Assembly (NCBI GenBank): GCA_002344345.1
Contig: DDTL01000101.1
Coordinates: 3,000-14,070, forward strand
DNA: 11,071 nt
Source of the DNA: Saprospiraceae bacterium UBA2365
GTDB taxonomy: Bacteria; Bacteroidota; Bacteroidia; Chitinophagales; Saprospiraceae
Direction: 5' to 3'
The translations under genes and the position numbers were made by a program. Positions 1 to 6,943 of this stretch are shown here, in pieces (the first letter of the stretch is position 1; every line of letters begins with the position of its first letter). Under the pieces are notes generated by a model. The model saw only the letters and a program-made list of their open reading frames with translations, was not told where the DNA came from and did not search any database.

Positions 1-13
1 GGCCGGAATGACA
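1..13. repeat. Partial REP-like unit at window edge
   Basis: The window opens with GGCCGGAATGACA, the same half-palindrome word (CCGGAATGACA) that recurs in the repeat cluster at 5086-5296. It is probably the right end of another copy of this dispersed palindromic repeat, cut by the window border. The rest of 1-203 holds no convincing coding frame; it is AT-rich and I see nothing else in it. Confidence 0.45.
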
Positions 14-203
14 GCTCCGAAAAACAATGAACCCGACTTCATTTTTCGTTTAGCTAAAAAGATTTGCAGCTTTTAATTCGGGTAAAATGATTTTGATTTA
101 TTATACTTATTTTCAATTCTCGAATTCTCAAATCTCTCAGATCACGATATTCATCATCGCGACTCGAATTTTCAAATTTTCAATCTCCCTTTCTTTTTCC
201 CAC

Positions 204-248
204 AAATAAAAAAGGTGACTGATCAGGATTCGCTTCCTGACCAGCCAC
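204..248 (-). terminator. Intrinsic terminator after the first ArsR gene
   Basis: Read on the minus strand, 248-235 and 228-215 form a 14-bp stem around a 6-nt loop. Two positions that are A-C mismatches on the plus strand become U-G wobble pairs on the minus strand, so the stem is complete only in the minus-strand transcript. It is followed directly by a U-rich run (T6 then ATTT, plus positions 213-204). It lies 27 nt beyond the stop codon of the ArsR gene at 276-581. Both the orientation-specific wobble pairs and the T tract point to a rho-independent terminator of that gene. Confidence 0.87.
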
Positions 249-275
249 ACTTGTTTGTCTTAAATGCGTAAAAAT

Positions 276-581
276 CTATTTCCCTAAAAAATGATTTACT
301 GCATTCATAGCCCGTTCGACTATCGGGTAGTTGACCGCATACATAACAAGCTTTCCGTCCCTGGTCGCTCTGACCACATCAGCGCTGCGCAAAATACTCA
401 AATGCTGCGAAGTGATGGATTGCTCCAACTTTAAAGCATTATAAATCTTGTTAACATTGATTTCCCCTTTTTGATCAATGAATTGCAGAATTTTCATTCT
501 TAGGGGGTGGGCAAGTGCTCTTGCTAATTCGACGGAATATTCTAACTTCTCAACGTCGAAAATAACCTTAGTTTTTTTCAT
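276..581 (-). CDS. ArsR-family winged-helix transcriptional regulator
   Basis: This 101-residue protein has the usual length of a minimal ArsR/SmtB repressor. An N-terminal helix (about 12-25, ending RALAHPLRMKIL) leads into the typical 'A-x-HPLRxxIL' segment. The helix-turn-helix lies around 43-65, with recognition helix QSITSQHLSILR, and a beta-wing follows at 67-82 (VVRATRDGKLVMYAV). There is no cysteine in the protein, so the classical CxC metal site of ArsR is absent and the signal it senses cannot be read from the sequence. It is paralogous to the regulator at 776-1123: both share LEQS, SQHL-ILR and GK-YY/MY-type wing residues. The ATG start lies 46 nt or so downstream of a candidate promoter, and a terminator follows the stop, so it is probably monocistronic. 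The family assignment is firm and the target is unknown. Confidence 0.92.
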   Translation of the reverse strand: MKKTKVIFDVEKLEYSVELARALAHPLRMKILQFIDQKGEINVNKIYNALKLEQSITSQHLSILRSADVVRATRDGKLVMYAVNYPIVERAMNAVNHFLGK

Positions 582-634
582 TCCTAAATACTTTGTAGTT
601 TTCTAAATTTCTAATACCTGTCGTGACCTAGGAA

Positions 635-665
635 CAAATATCTATCTATTTTTCTTTTCTGCAAA
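635..665 (-). promoter_or_regulatory. Candidate Bacteroidota promoter for the first ArsR gene
   Basis: On the minus strand, TTTG at 665-662 and GATATTTG at 642-635 are separated by 19 nt. This resembles the Bacteroidota sigma factor consensus (-33 TTTG, -7 TAnnTTTG), with one mismatch in the first base of the -7 box. Transcription would begin near 628 and leave a leader of about 45 nt before the ATG at 581. It is a motif match only. Confidence 0.45.
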
Positions 666-701
666 AGAAATATTAAACTTTTTTTTAATTTATTTAAAAA
701 T

Positions 702-719
702 GGGGGTAAGAAGGGGGTA
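702..719. repeat. Two direct GGGGGTA repeats in the inter-ArsR spacer
   Basis: GGGGGTA occurs at 702-708 and again at 713-719, an 11-bp period (one helical turn), in an otherwise AT-rich spacer. It lies about 40 nt upstream of the candidate -33 box of the ArsR gene at 276-581 and just downstream of the other ArsR gene. A regulator site is possible; chance cannot be excluded. The rest of the 582-775 spacer shows only AT-rich sequence and the promoter candidate. Confidence 0.3.
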
Positions 720-775
720 TTTTTAAGTAAATCCTATACCATTCTCTGTTTTTTTCCGTTTTTTAAAGCTCAAAT

Positions 776-1123
776 TTATCCAGCCAATTCTTCGACCAAA
801 GCATTGATTTGAGCCAACCTGGATTCATCCAATGAATAATAAATAAATTTCCCTTTTCTCTCTGTGATCACTACGCCAGCCCTTCTCAAAATCGCCAGGT
901 GCTGAGACGCAACGGATTGCTCCAAACGCAACTTAATATAAATATCAGTTACAGTAATTGTGTCACTGTCCTGCAACAGGTCAATGATCTTTTGTCTTAG
1001 TTTGTGGTTTACAGCACGAAGGACCAAAACAGCTTTTCTCAAATCCGCATAATCCAACAATATATCCTTCCCACCTTTTTTAAGTGTAACAGTTTCGTTT
1101 TTTTTGTTTCTCATAATTTCCAT
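776..1123 (-). CDS. ArsR-family winged-helix transcriptional regulator (second paralogue)
   Basis: This 115-residue protein has an N-terminal extension of about 25 residues, then the ArsR/SmtB fold: helix 29-50 (LRKAVLVLRAVNHKLRQKII), helix-turn-helix about 58-80 with recognition segment QSVASQHLAILR, and a wing at 82-97 (GVVITERKGKFIYYSL). A C-terminal helix follows and probably aids dimerisation. Like its neighbour it contains no cysteine, so it lacks the metal-binding CxC site of classical ArsR. Pairing with the paralogue at 276-581 suggests an old duplication; the two are 194 bp apart. A second in-frame ATG three codons downstream (MRNKK) is an alternative start. An inverted repeat just upstream of the start (1139-1157) is a candidate autoregulatory operator. 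The family call is firm and the regulated function is unknown. Confidence 0.92.
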   Translation of the reverse strand: MEIMRNKKNETVTLKKGGKDILLDYADLRKAVLVLRAVNHKLRQKIIDLLQDSDTITVTDIYIKLRLEQSVASQHLAILRRAGVVITERKGKFIYYSLDESRLAQINALVEELAG

Positions 1124-1138
1124 GTATTTAAAGTTGAC

Positions 1139-1157
1139 TGAATACGGATAGTATTGA
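1139..1157. promoter_or_regulatory. Candidate operator (inverted repeat) upstream of the second ArsR gene
   Basis: TGAATAC (1139-1145) and GTATTGA (1151-1157) form an inverted repeat matching at 6 of 7 positions, with a 5-nt spacer (GGATA). It is centred about 25 nt upstream of the ATG at 1123. Size, symmetry and position suit an ArsR-type dimer site that could autoregulate the gene. The rest of the 1124-1265 spacer shows no clear -7 box. Confidence 0.35.
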
Positions 1158-1265
1158 ACAAAACCCGTGCCATCATTTAAAATTTGCTTATTTCTTATGG
1201 ATAATTTGAAACATTTTTATTTGTCATATTTGTAAAACAGAAATCCGTCAACTTAAGTTCATGAT

Positions 1266-1952
1266 TTATAATAACTTATTCTTTGCCTTTGTAATATTGG
1301 GTGATTTGATGTAATTTGGAGAAAAATAAGCAATGTCTGCAAAAAGCCCATTTTCATAATTATACAAAGCTGGTTTTACCAGGTGTTTTGCACTACAAAC
1401 CACCAAACTCCTGTGAACCGCTTTACCAGGAAACACTGCTTCTGCCTTTGCCGAACCGCTGCCACATATCAAAATCCGTTTTTTGGACTCCAGATATGGA
1501 TCAAACAGGGTTTCAGTCAAAATAACAGCCTCATTATCAACCATCACACCCAATCCGGCATCATACAGACTCAGGTAGACTTCCATACGTCTCGCATCTA
1601 TCATCGAACAATAATAATCGAAATCATCCCCGCTTTCTTTTGCTGCTCCAGCCAGCGCATACAATGTATTCACCGTTATCAGCGGCTTATCCAGGCCAAA
1701 GCAAAGCGCTTTCGCTGCCGACATGCCTACCCGCAATGATGTGTACGAACCCGGACCCTCACTGAGCGAAACCGCATCCAACTCAGACAAACTGTATCCA
1801 GTCTGTTCCATCACCTGCTCGATCATCAGTGTGATCACACGGGTATGATCCCGGATTTCATCGGTTTCCTGTATACTGATCAGCTGATCACCCTCACTCA
1901 ACCCAACTGAACAAATATCAGTAGCGGTCTCCAGATGCAAAATTTTGAGCAT
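1266..1952 (-). CDS. tsaB: tRNA threonylcarbamoyladenosine biosynthesis protein TsaB
   Basis: TsaB (YeaZ) is an ASKHA-fold partner of the TsaD enzyme. With TsaE it supports transfer of threonylcarbamoyl to A37 of ANN-decoding tRNAs (t6A) in the cytoplasm. The 228-residue length is normal for the family. Visible hallmarks are the N-terminal strand with LHLETAT (5-11), the helix with DHTRVI where the family carries its conserved H, and the signature EGPGSYTSLRVG (65-76), followed by AAKAL and the conserved 'N-T-L' turn near 95. The C-terminal half is more variable, as usual. The ATG lies 2 nt after the stop of the upstream S41 peptidase gene, so the two are almost certainly co-transcribed and perhaps translationally coupled. 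No metal site is expected in TsaB, in contrast to TsaD. Confidence 0.95.
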   Translation of the reverse strand: MLKILHLETATDICSVGLSEGDQLISIQETDEIRDHTRVITLMIEQVMEQTGYSLSELDAVSLSEGPGSYTSLRVGMSAAKALCFGLDKPLITVNTLYALAGAAKESGDDFDYYCSMIDARRMEVYLSLYDAGLGVMVDNEAVILTETLFDPYLESKKRILICGSGSAKAEAVFPGKAVHRSLVVCSAKHLVKPALYNYENGLFADIAYFSPNYIKSPNITKAKNKLL

Positions 1953-1954
1953 AA

Positions 1955-3601
1955 CTATATAATGTGTAATAACTGCTTGTATTCCTTTTCATTCCTCAAC
2001 AACTCTACCGCTTTCTCCAATTCAGGGTCATTGCGAAGGCTGTACTGAATTCTCCCCTTCCTGAAATGATATCTGGATATGATCTCCTTCTCTATCTCAA
2101 ATTGTATGTCTTTTCTGTATTTTTCGAACAATTGATCGATGTCCGTGGTCAGTTTGCTCTCCAAATCTGAAAGATTCACCTGCTTCACTGCATCATCATC
2201 GCTTTCTTCAAGCGATTTTTTCAGTTGGTCGAACCTTCTTTCCACATCGTTTTTATATTTCAGATCCAACCCTTTGTAAAATTTTACAAAATCATTGTAA
2301 CCGGTAAAGGTAAACTGTTCAGATCCCGGAATGCTGTCATGTGCGCGGTAATACTGATTGACATATTTAAAAATAACATGCTGATTGATCAAAAACCGAA
2401 CAAAATCAGGATTTGTTTTTTTGGGGATCACTACGTCAGGGATGACGCCTCCGCCACCTGTCACGGCCCTACCCTTTCTGGTATAATAAGTTTTTCTGTC
2501 CTTTTCGGGAATGTCTACCGGTTCACCATTATTGTATTTTACACTTTGGATCGACCTGCCGCTCGGAATATAATACTTTGATATGGTCAGTTTGATCCTC
2601 GAATTGTATCCTACCTCCACTGTGTTTTGAACTGAACCTTTTCCGTAGGATTTTTGCCCGATCAAAACGCCCCTGTCCAGATCCTGAACAGAACCTGCAA
2701 CTATCTCCGAAGCAGATGCTGACCTGCTATCGATCAGGACTACCAACCTCGTGGTAGTATCATAAGGCGCCACATTGGTTTTGTATACCATATCCCTCTC
2801 AATCACTTTTCCTCTGGTAGACACAATTTCCAACCCATTATCCACAAAAACATTGCAAACTGCGATCGCTTCACGCAACAAGCCACCACCGTTGGACCTC
2901 AGATCCAGGATGATCCCGTTTAATTTTTTGTCCGCTTTCAACTGAGTAAGAGCTTTTTTCACATTGTCTCCTGCATTCTCAGAAAAAGTCGATAAATGAA
3001 TGTAGGCAATATCATCTCCTATCAATTGCTGATGTGGCACATTGGGCACGGTGATCTCTTTGCGCAGCAGATTGAGCTTAAGCGGCTTGTCCTCGCCATC
3101 TCTTTTAATGGTCAGCTCGACTTCAGTTCCGGGAGCGCCTCTCAAAAATTCTGTGAGTTCGTCAGAACTCTTCTCTTTGGTGCTTTGCCCATTCACTTCG
3201 ATCACCTCATCACCCAAAAGCATACCTGCTTCCAACGCCGGGCTATCCTCATATATTTCAAATACGACCAGGCCGCCATCCATTTCCCTGATCACCGCGC
3301 CAATGCCGGAATATTTGCCTTCAGTTGAGATCCTGAAACTTTCCACCCTGGCTTCGGAAATATAATTGGTGAATGGATCGAGGGACGCGAGCATCGCATC
3401 AATACCTGTTTTCATCAAAATGGCAGGATCGATCTCCTCAACATAGTTTTTATTGAGTTCTTTAAAAATATTGGTAAAGATCTCAAGGTTTTTGGCGATC
3501 TCATACAGTTTGTCACGGTTGATCGTGATCGCCTGAATGCTGAAAAATCCAAAAATGACTACAAAAATCAACCAATATTTTCTGCTTTTAAAAAACTTCA
3601 T
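1955..3601 (-). CDS. S41 family C-terminal processing peptidase (CtpA/Prc-like)
   Basis: This is a serine protease of the carboxyl-terminal processing type, probably acting in the periplasm and anchored at the inner membrane. An N-terminal hydrophobic segment (about 9-26) serves as signal or anchor. A tail-specific protease N-domain follows (about 32-90), then a PDZ domain (about 93-172, with GIGA, EAGMLLGDEVIEVNG and LRGAPGTEVELTI). The catalytic domain (about 185-395) carries the Ser-Lys dyad: SASASEIVAG, with the middle Ser296 as the likely nucleophile, and SYGKGSVQ with Lys321 and Gln325. The S-to-K spacing of 25 matches known CtpB-type enzymes. A C-terminal helical region of about 150 residues completes the 548 residues. 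It forms an operon with tsaB, 2 nt downstream, and diverges from nadA. Its physiological substrates cannot be told from the sequence. Confidence 0.94.
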   Translation of the reverse strand: MKFFKSRKYWLIFVVIFGFFSIQAITINRDKLYEIAKNLEIFTNIFKELNKNYVEEIDPAILMKTGIDAMLASLDPFTNYISEARVESFRISTEGKYSGIGAVIREMDGGLVVFEIYEDSPALEAGMLLGDEVIEVNGQSTKEKSSDELTEFLRGAPGTEVELTIKRDGEDKPLKLNLLRKEITVPNVPHQQLIGDDIAYIHLSTFSENAGDNVKKALTQLKADKKLNGIILDLRSNGGGLLREAIAVCNVFVDNGLEIVSTRGKVIERDMVYKTNVAPYDTTTRLVVLIDSRSASASEIVAGSVQDLDRGVLIGQKSYGKGSVQNTVEVGYNSRIKLTISKYYIPSGRSIQSVKYNNGEPVDIPEKDRKTYYTRKGRAVTGGGGVIPDVVIPKKTNPDFVRFLINQHVIFKYVNQYYRAHDSIPGSEQFTFTGYNDFVKFYKGLDLKYKNDVERRFDQLKKSLEESDDDAVKQVNLSDLESKLTTDIDQLFEKYRKDIQFEIEKEIISRYHFRKGRIQYSLRNDPELEKAVELLRNEKEYKQLLHII

Positions 3602-3752
3602 CTGTTATCTGTTTAATGTATAAACGATCCGGGGTCATGCATTTTTCTTCAAAATTTCGGGTCAGATAATATTAAATCATAAACCGAAACAAAAATGCCT
3701 ATGCCCTTACCATCAAATAAAACGCAAAAATGAATTAACTTGTTTTAAATGG

Positions 3753-3760
3753 CAAATCTA
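3753..3760 (-). promoter_or_regulatory. Candidate -7 box for the ctpA-like/tsaB operon
   Basis: The minus strand reads TAGATTTG, a perfect match to the Bacteroidota -7 consensus TAnnTTTG. No TTTG is found at the usual -33 distance, and the box lies about 150 nt upstream of the peptidase start, so the leader would be long. It is the only full match on this strand between 3602 and 3936, but it is weak evidence. Confidence 0.3.
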
Positions 3761-3913
3761 TTCAGTTTAATTTCCTGAATAAGCTGATTACAAATAAAGA
3801 AAACATCTGTATATGAAATTTCATTGTAAATATTGTCTATTTACAGGATAAGCCTGGCAGATTTCCTTACTTTTTATTTTACGCTTTCGTCCGTTCAGGG
3901 AACAAAAATTACT

Positions 3914-3921
3914 TATTTTTG
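3914..3921 (+). promoter_or_regulatory. Candidate -7 box for nadA
   Basis: TATTTTTG matches the Bacteroidota -7 consensus TAnnTTTG perfectly. It sits 24 nt upstream of the ATG at 3946, predicting a leader of about 18 nt. A good -33 box is not obvious. The rest of the 3602-3913 divergent spacer is AT-rich and shows no gene. Confidence 0.42.
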
Positions 3922-3945
3922 GTTTGAAATTCAAAATTGAATAAA

Positions 3946-4950
3946 ATGGACACACTTCAAAGCGCGAAAAACGATCTCCAAAAATATGGCTTCCTGAATT
4001 TACCTGCAGACCCTGCCATAGATCTTCTGCAAGAGATCAAAAGACTAAAACAAGAGAAAAATGCCGTTCTTCTGGCACATTACTACCAGGTACCAGTGAT
4101 ACAGGATCTGGCAGATTTTGTGGGCGACAGTCTGGCATTGTCCCAGGAGGCTGCAGCTACTGATGCAGACATCATCGTTTTTGCGGGCGTACATTTTATG
4201 GCCGAAACAGCCAAAATGCTTAATCCGGGTAAAAAAGTGCTGATCCCCGATCTCCATGCGGGTTGCTCGCTGGCAGAATCTGCCCCTTACCATTTGTTCA
4301 AAGACTTTAAAAGCAGGTATCCGGACCATGTAGTGGTCAGTTATGTCAATAGTTCAGCCGAACTCAAGACCCTGACGGATATTTGCTGTACTTCCACCAA
4401 TGCGGTTGAGATCATCAACAGCATCCCCAAAAATAAAGGGATCATTTTTGCCCCTGACAGGAATCTGGGCGCTTATCTGATGAAAGTGACAGGAAGGGAA
4501 ATGGTGCTATGGCATGGCGTGTGCCAGGTACACGAAATGTTTTCCTGGGAAAAGATCACATCTGTGATGAGCGAGCATCCGGGCGCTGAATTCATTGCGC
4601 ATCCGGAGTGCCAGCCTCATATACTGGAGATTGCTGACTATGTCGGTTCCACCAGCGGCTTGTTAAAATATGTGAAGAAAAGTCCGGCAAGTACTTTTGT
4701 GATCGCAACTGAACCGGGTATTCTCTACCAGATGCAAAAAGCTGCTCCTGAAAAAATCCTCATTCCTGCGCCTGCTATGACCAACTGTGCATGCAACGAA
4801 TGTCCTTTCATGAAACTCAATACAGTCGAAAAACTTTACAACTGTATGAAATACGAACTCCCTGAAGTATCATTGGAAGAAAATGTGATCAAAGAAGGCC
4901 GTAAATGCATTGACCGGATGCTGGAGATCAGTGCTCAGGCCGGGCTTTAG
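3946..4950 (+). CDS. nadA: Quinolinate synthase NadA
   Basis: NadA condenses iminoaspartate with dihydroxyacetone phosphate to quinolinate, the second step of de novo NAD synthesis from aspartate, in the cytoplasm. It uses a [4Fe-4S] cluster. I start at the ATG at 3946 (334 residues); an in-frame TTG at 3937 would add three residues but is less likely. Family landmarks are LLAHYYQVPVIQDLADFVGDSL, with the substrate-binding His-Tyr pair, then GVHFMAETAKMLNP, DLHAGCSLAE, SYVNSSAE, CCTSTNAV, FAPDRNLGAY, WHGVCQVHE, AHPEC, GSTSG, TEPGILYQM and CNECPFMKLN. Likely cluster ligands are Cys107, Cys193 and Cys286 (ATG numbering), spaced as in characterised NadA proteins. The gene stands alone on the plus strand; nadB and nadC are not in the window. 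It diverges from the peptidase/tsaB operon. Confidence 0.97.
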   Translation: MDTLQSAKNDLQKYGFLNLPADPAIDLLQEIKRLKQEKNAVLLAHYYQVPVIQDLADFVGDSLALSQEAAATDADIIVFAGVHFMAETAKMLNPGKKVLIPDLHAGCSLAESAPYHLFKDFKSRYPDHVVVSYVNSSAELKTLTDICCTSTNAVEIINSIPKNKGIIFAPDRNLGAYLMKVTGREMVLWHGVCQVHEMFSWEKITSVMSEHPGAEFIAHPECQPHILEIADYVGSTSGLLKYVKKSPASTFVIATEPGILYQMQKAAPEKILIPAPAMTNCACNECPFMKLNTVEKLYNCMKYELPEVSLEENVIKEGRKCIDRMLEISAQAGL

Positions 4951-5085
4951 CATTTCAGTAACATTCAGGGAAACACCAGCATTCAATTTTTATGCTATAC
5001 TTTTTGATCTTCCATAAAAGTTTGTGAAGTCTTTCGCGAATTAATACATTAAAATTCACATGTGCTATAACTGTTTTTTGAAACC

Positions 5086-5296
5086 GGTGTTCCATTTGGA
5101 AACCGTCATTCCCATCGGAAGTCGCGATTCTGGCCGGAAGTCATCATTCCGGCCTTGATGCGGAATCCTGTCACCCTATTCATGGATGCCAGGATGGGAT
5201 TCCGGGTCAGGCCCGGAATGACATTTAGCGAGAACGGGATTCCGGGTCAGGCCCGGAATGACAATGAGCGAGGACAAAATTCCGGAACGGGAATTC
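5086..5296. repeat. Cluster of REP-like short palindromic repeats
   Basis: This is a run of related palindromes between nadA and the convergent hydrolase gene. 5086-5104 is a small hairpin (TTCCA-TT-TGGAA flanked by GGT/ACC). GTCATTCC, the inverse of the repeated word GGAATGAC, follows at 5105-5112. GGCCGGAA (5132-5139) pairs with TTCCGGCC (5147-5154). Two identical 28-nt units at 5196-5223 and 5236-5263, 40 nt apart, each carry ATTCCGGG and CCCGGAAT around a 5-nt loop and end in GAATGACA. Each unit is followed by an AGCGAG word. A degenerate third copy lies at 5278-5296. Such elements are dispersed through many genomes; translated, they give the familiar spurious peptide text 'GFRVRPGMT'. 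The remaining 4951-5085 is AT-rich and I see no gene or clear T-tract terminator there. Confidence 0.8.
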
Positions 5297-5334
5297 GGAC
5301 CTTCCAAAATAACCACATGATCATTCTCATTCCT

Positions 5335-6183
5335 TCACCGGCGCACAAAATTGAGCTCAGCAAGGATCATCTGATACACATTTTCATCCCATAATATCCT
5401 GTAATGTCCTTTACCTTCTGTCGGAATGATTTTAGTGAGCGGAACAGCCAATTGGATGGATTTTGCATTGGCAAAAGGGATCACTTTATCTCCCACATCG
5501 TGGATGATCACCAACTGTTCAAAATTAGCCTGACGGAGAAATCCGGAAATGACAAATTCCCTGATGGGAACGGGCGTGACACTTTCCGTGATGCCCAATA
5601 AATATTCGTAGGCTTTTTTACCCAGACCAATCATTTTTGCATAATCATCAAAAATATCCTTGATCACTTCAGAGGAAGTGATGAACAACAGTTTGTCCGC
5701 CTTGATTTCCTTTCCTGCCAGAGCAACTGCACTTGCACCCGAACCAAATGAATGCGTCACCATGGAAAAGCCGCTTTTAAATCCATAATGATCCAATAAT
5801 GCGAGGATAGCCCGGGATGAATGCACCATATTGGTTTTTTTGAGGCTGGATTTGCCATGAGCAGGCAATCCCATCACGATCAGTCTGAAGCCGGCTTTTT
5901 CCAGATAGGATGCAATGCCGTACAAGCTGCCCGGATTTGATTCCCAACCATGCACCAGGATCAACGGATAAGCATTTTCCGGGCCTGATTCGTACACAAA
6001 AATATCTTCTTCATGAAAAGGTATCCTGCGTTCCCGGAATGCTGAATATATTTTCAGTTCCCGTTCCCTTGTTTTCTTCAGCCTTGGCTGCTGGAATTGC
6101 CAAAAAGCCAGTTTACCTGCACAAGCAGGACAAATGAAAGATAATGTTCGGTAAAAATAGCGCAGTAATTTCAATACCAACAT
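5335..6183 (-). CDS. Alpha/beta hydrolase fold protein
   Basis: This 282-residue protein has a basic, partly hydrophobic N-terminus (about 1-30) and then an alpha/beta hydrolase core. LILVHGWESNPGSL (74-87) gives the HG oxyanion loop. The nucleophile elbow is MVTHSFGSG, with Ser145 in a THSFG variant of GxSxG. The acid is probably Asp232 in HDVGDKVIP, and the base His260 in GKGHYRIL, so the triad is complete. The substrate cannot be deduced; esterase, lipase-like or other hydrolase activities are all possible. The N-terminal stretch YFYRTLSFICPACAGKLAFW resembles a short membrane-associated lead found in small Bacteroidota hydrolases, not a clear signal peptide. The gene is convergent with nadA, and its 3' end lies next to the REP cluster. 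The ATG at 6183 is the only sensible start. Confidence 0.9.
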   Translation of the reverse strand: MLVLKLLRYFYRTLSFICPACAGKLAFWQFQQPRLKKTRERELKIYSAFRERRIPFHEEDIFVYESGPENAYPLILVHGWESNPGSLYGIASYLEKAGFRLIVMGLPAHGKSSLKKTNMVHSSRAILALLDHYGFKSGFSMVTHSFGSGASAVALAGKEIKADKLLFITSSEVIKDIFDDYAKMIGLGKKAYEYLLGITESVTPVPIREFVISGFLRQANFEQLVIIHDVGDKVIPFANAKSIQLAVPLTKIIPTEGKGHYRILWDENVYQMILAELNFVRR

Positions 6184-6205
6184 GGCTGTTTTTTTGATAA
6201 AGCTG

Positions 6206-6213
6206 CAAAAGTG
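6206..6213 (-). promoter_or_regulatory. Candidate -7 box for the alpha/beta hydrolase gene
   Basis: The minus strand reads CACTTTTG followed by CAGC, a one-mismatch version of the Bacteroidota -7 box TAnnTTTG, 22 nt upstream of the ATG at 6183. No -33 TTTG is visible at the standard distance. Transcription would begin just upstream of the start codon and leave a very short leader. Confidence 0.3.
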
Positions 6214-6760
6214 AACAAAAACTTCCGATTGCGATGCCTTAACTTTTATTTTTTTAATACCGGACTGATTTGTGAATATAATTAACAGTGATTTAACGAG
6301 AATCCAATTCCCGTCAGTATGAACCAGGATTTTTTGACACCCGCAACCAAATAAAACATTTTGGCGTTTTTTCTTTAAAAAAATACCGGCAAAATGACAA
6401 ACAGCTTTTCAACCCTGATTTGAATCCATATTGTTGACAAACGCTGAATGTTCATTGCAAGATTTTCGATCAGAAAAATTAGCTTTTCTCAGGTTTTTAA
6501 ACATGCCAGACTCATTGTTTACCTATACCTTAAATTTTTCCGTATGTGCTGGAAACCAAAGTCAGATCATTGGAAATGCATGGCAGTGAAAAAATTCCGC
6601 CTGGTTCATACTCAGTTTCCGGAAATTGCACATTTGACACAATGATGAAATAAATTTCATCCCGGAAGGTATCATCATTTCTGAAATATTTGGAACGATT
6701 TTTCTGATACCTTTCAGTCTCAAAACTCAAGGCATTTTTGTCATCTTTCTGTCAATACCC
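6214..6760. other. Gene-free AT-rich stretch
   Basis: About 550 bases hold only short open frames with weak, non-family-like translations on either strand. I see no RNA gene, strong hairpin or repeat. Given the decayed genes that follow at 6761-7150, it may be further eroded coding sequence, but nothing in it is recognisable. Confidence 0.4.
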
Positions 6761-6943
6761 TTAACGTTTGCGGGTAATAATTCGAAGCAGTAACATGTTA
6801 TCCGTGTAGACATTATTACCGCGAATCAAAAAATACATTTTCTCATTCCAGTCTTCTGTTCCGGTAGCAGAATGTACCGAAAGCAATTTTCTTTCATCTG
6901 TCGTACTGATAACACTCAATGGTACTACCTGTATAATAAACTG
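6761..6943 (-). pseudogene. Open remnant, possible second tail-fibre-like fragment
   Basis: A 60-codon open frame on the minus strand ends at the TAA at 6763-6761. It begins directly after the stop of the fragment at 6944-7150, in the same frame, and has no ATG near its beginning. The text is protein-like: STTDERKLLSVHSATG (about 13-28), EDWNEKMYFLIRGNNVYTD, ending ITRKR. The 'FLIRGNNVY' portion is reminiscent of the strand-turn repeats found before the C-terminus of Bacteroidota tail-fibre-like proteins, but this is a loose resemblance. It could be an eroded piece of the same locus or a small unrelated remnant. I do not recognise a domain. Confidence 0.35.

Noticed and set aside
1316..1739. 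Plus-strand open frames opposite tsaB
   Set aside because: They are antisense to a clear tsaB gene and have no family-like motifs.
2225..3365. Several plus-strand open frames opposite the S41 peptidase
   Set aside because: Antisense shadows of a complete, motif-rich gene.
4045..4329. Minus-strand 94-codon frame inside nadA
   Set aside because: Opposite a region encoding highly conserved NadA motifs; not protein-like.
5155..5394. Plus-strand 79-codon frame across the REP cluster
   Set aside because: Its text (GFRVRPGMT, GIPGQARND) is the translation of the palindromic repeat itself, a well-known spurious product.
5335..6183. Reading the hydrolase as a specific lipase or haloperoxidase
   Set aside because: Only the fold and triad can be seen; the substrate class has no diagnostic residue.
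6448..6730. Two overlapping 65-66 codon frames on opposite strands
   Set aside because: Short, non-ATG or poorly placed starts, no recognisable motif; indistinguishable from chance.
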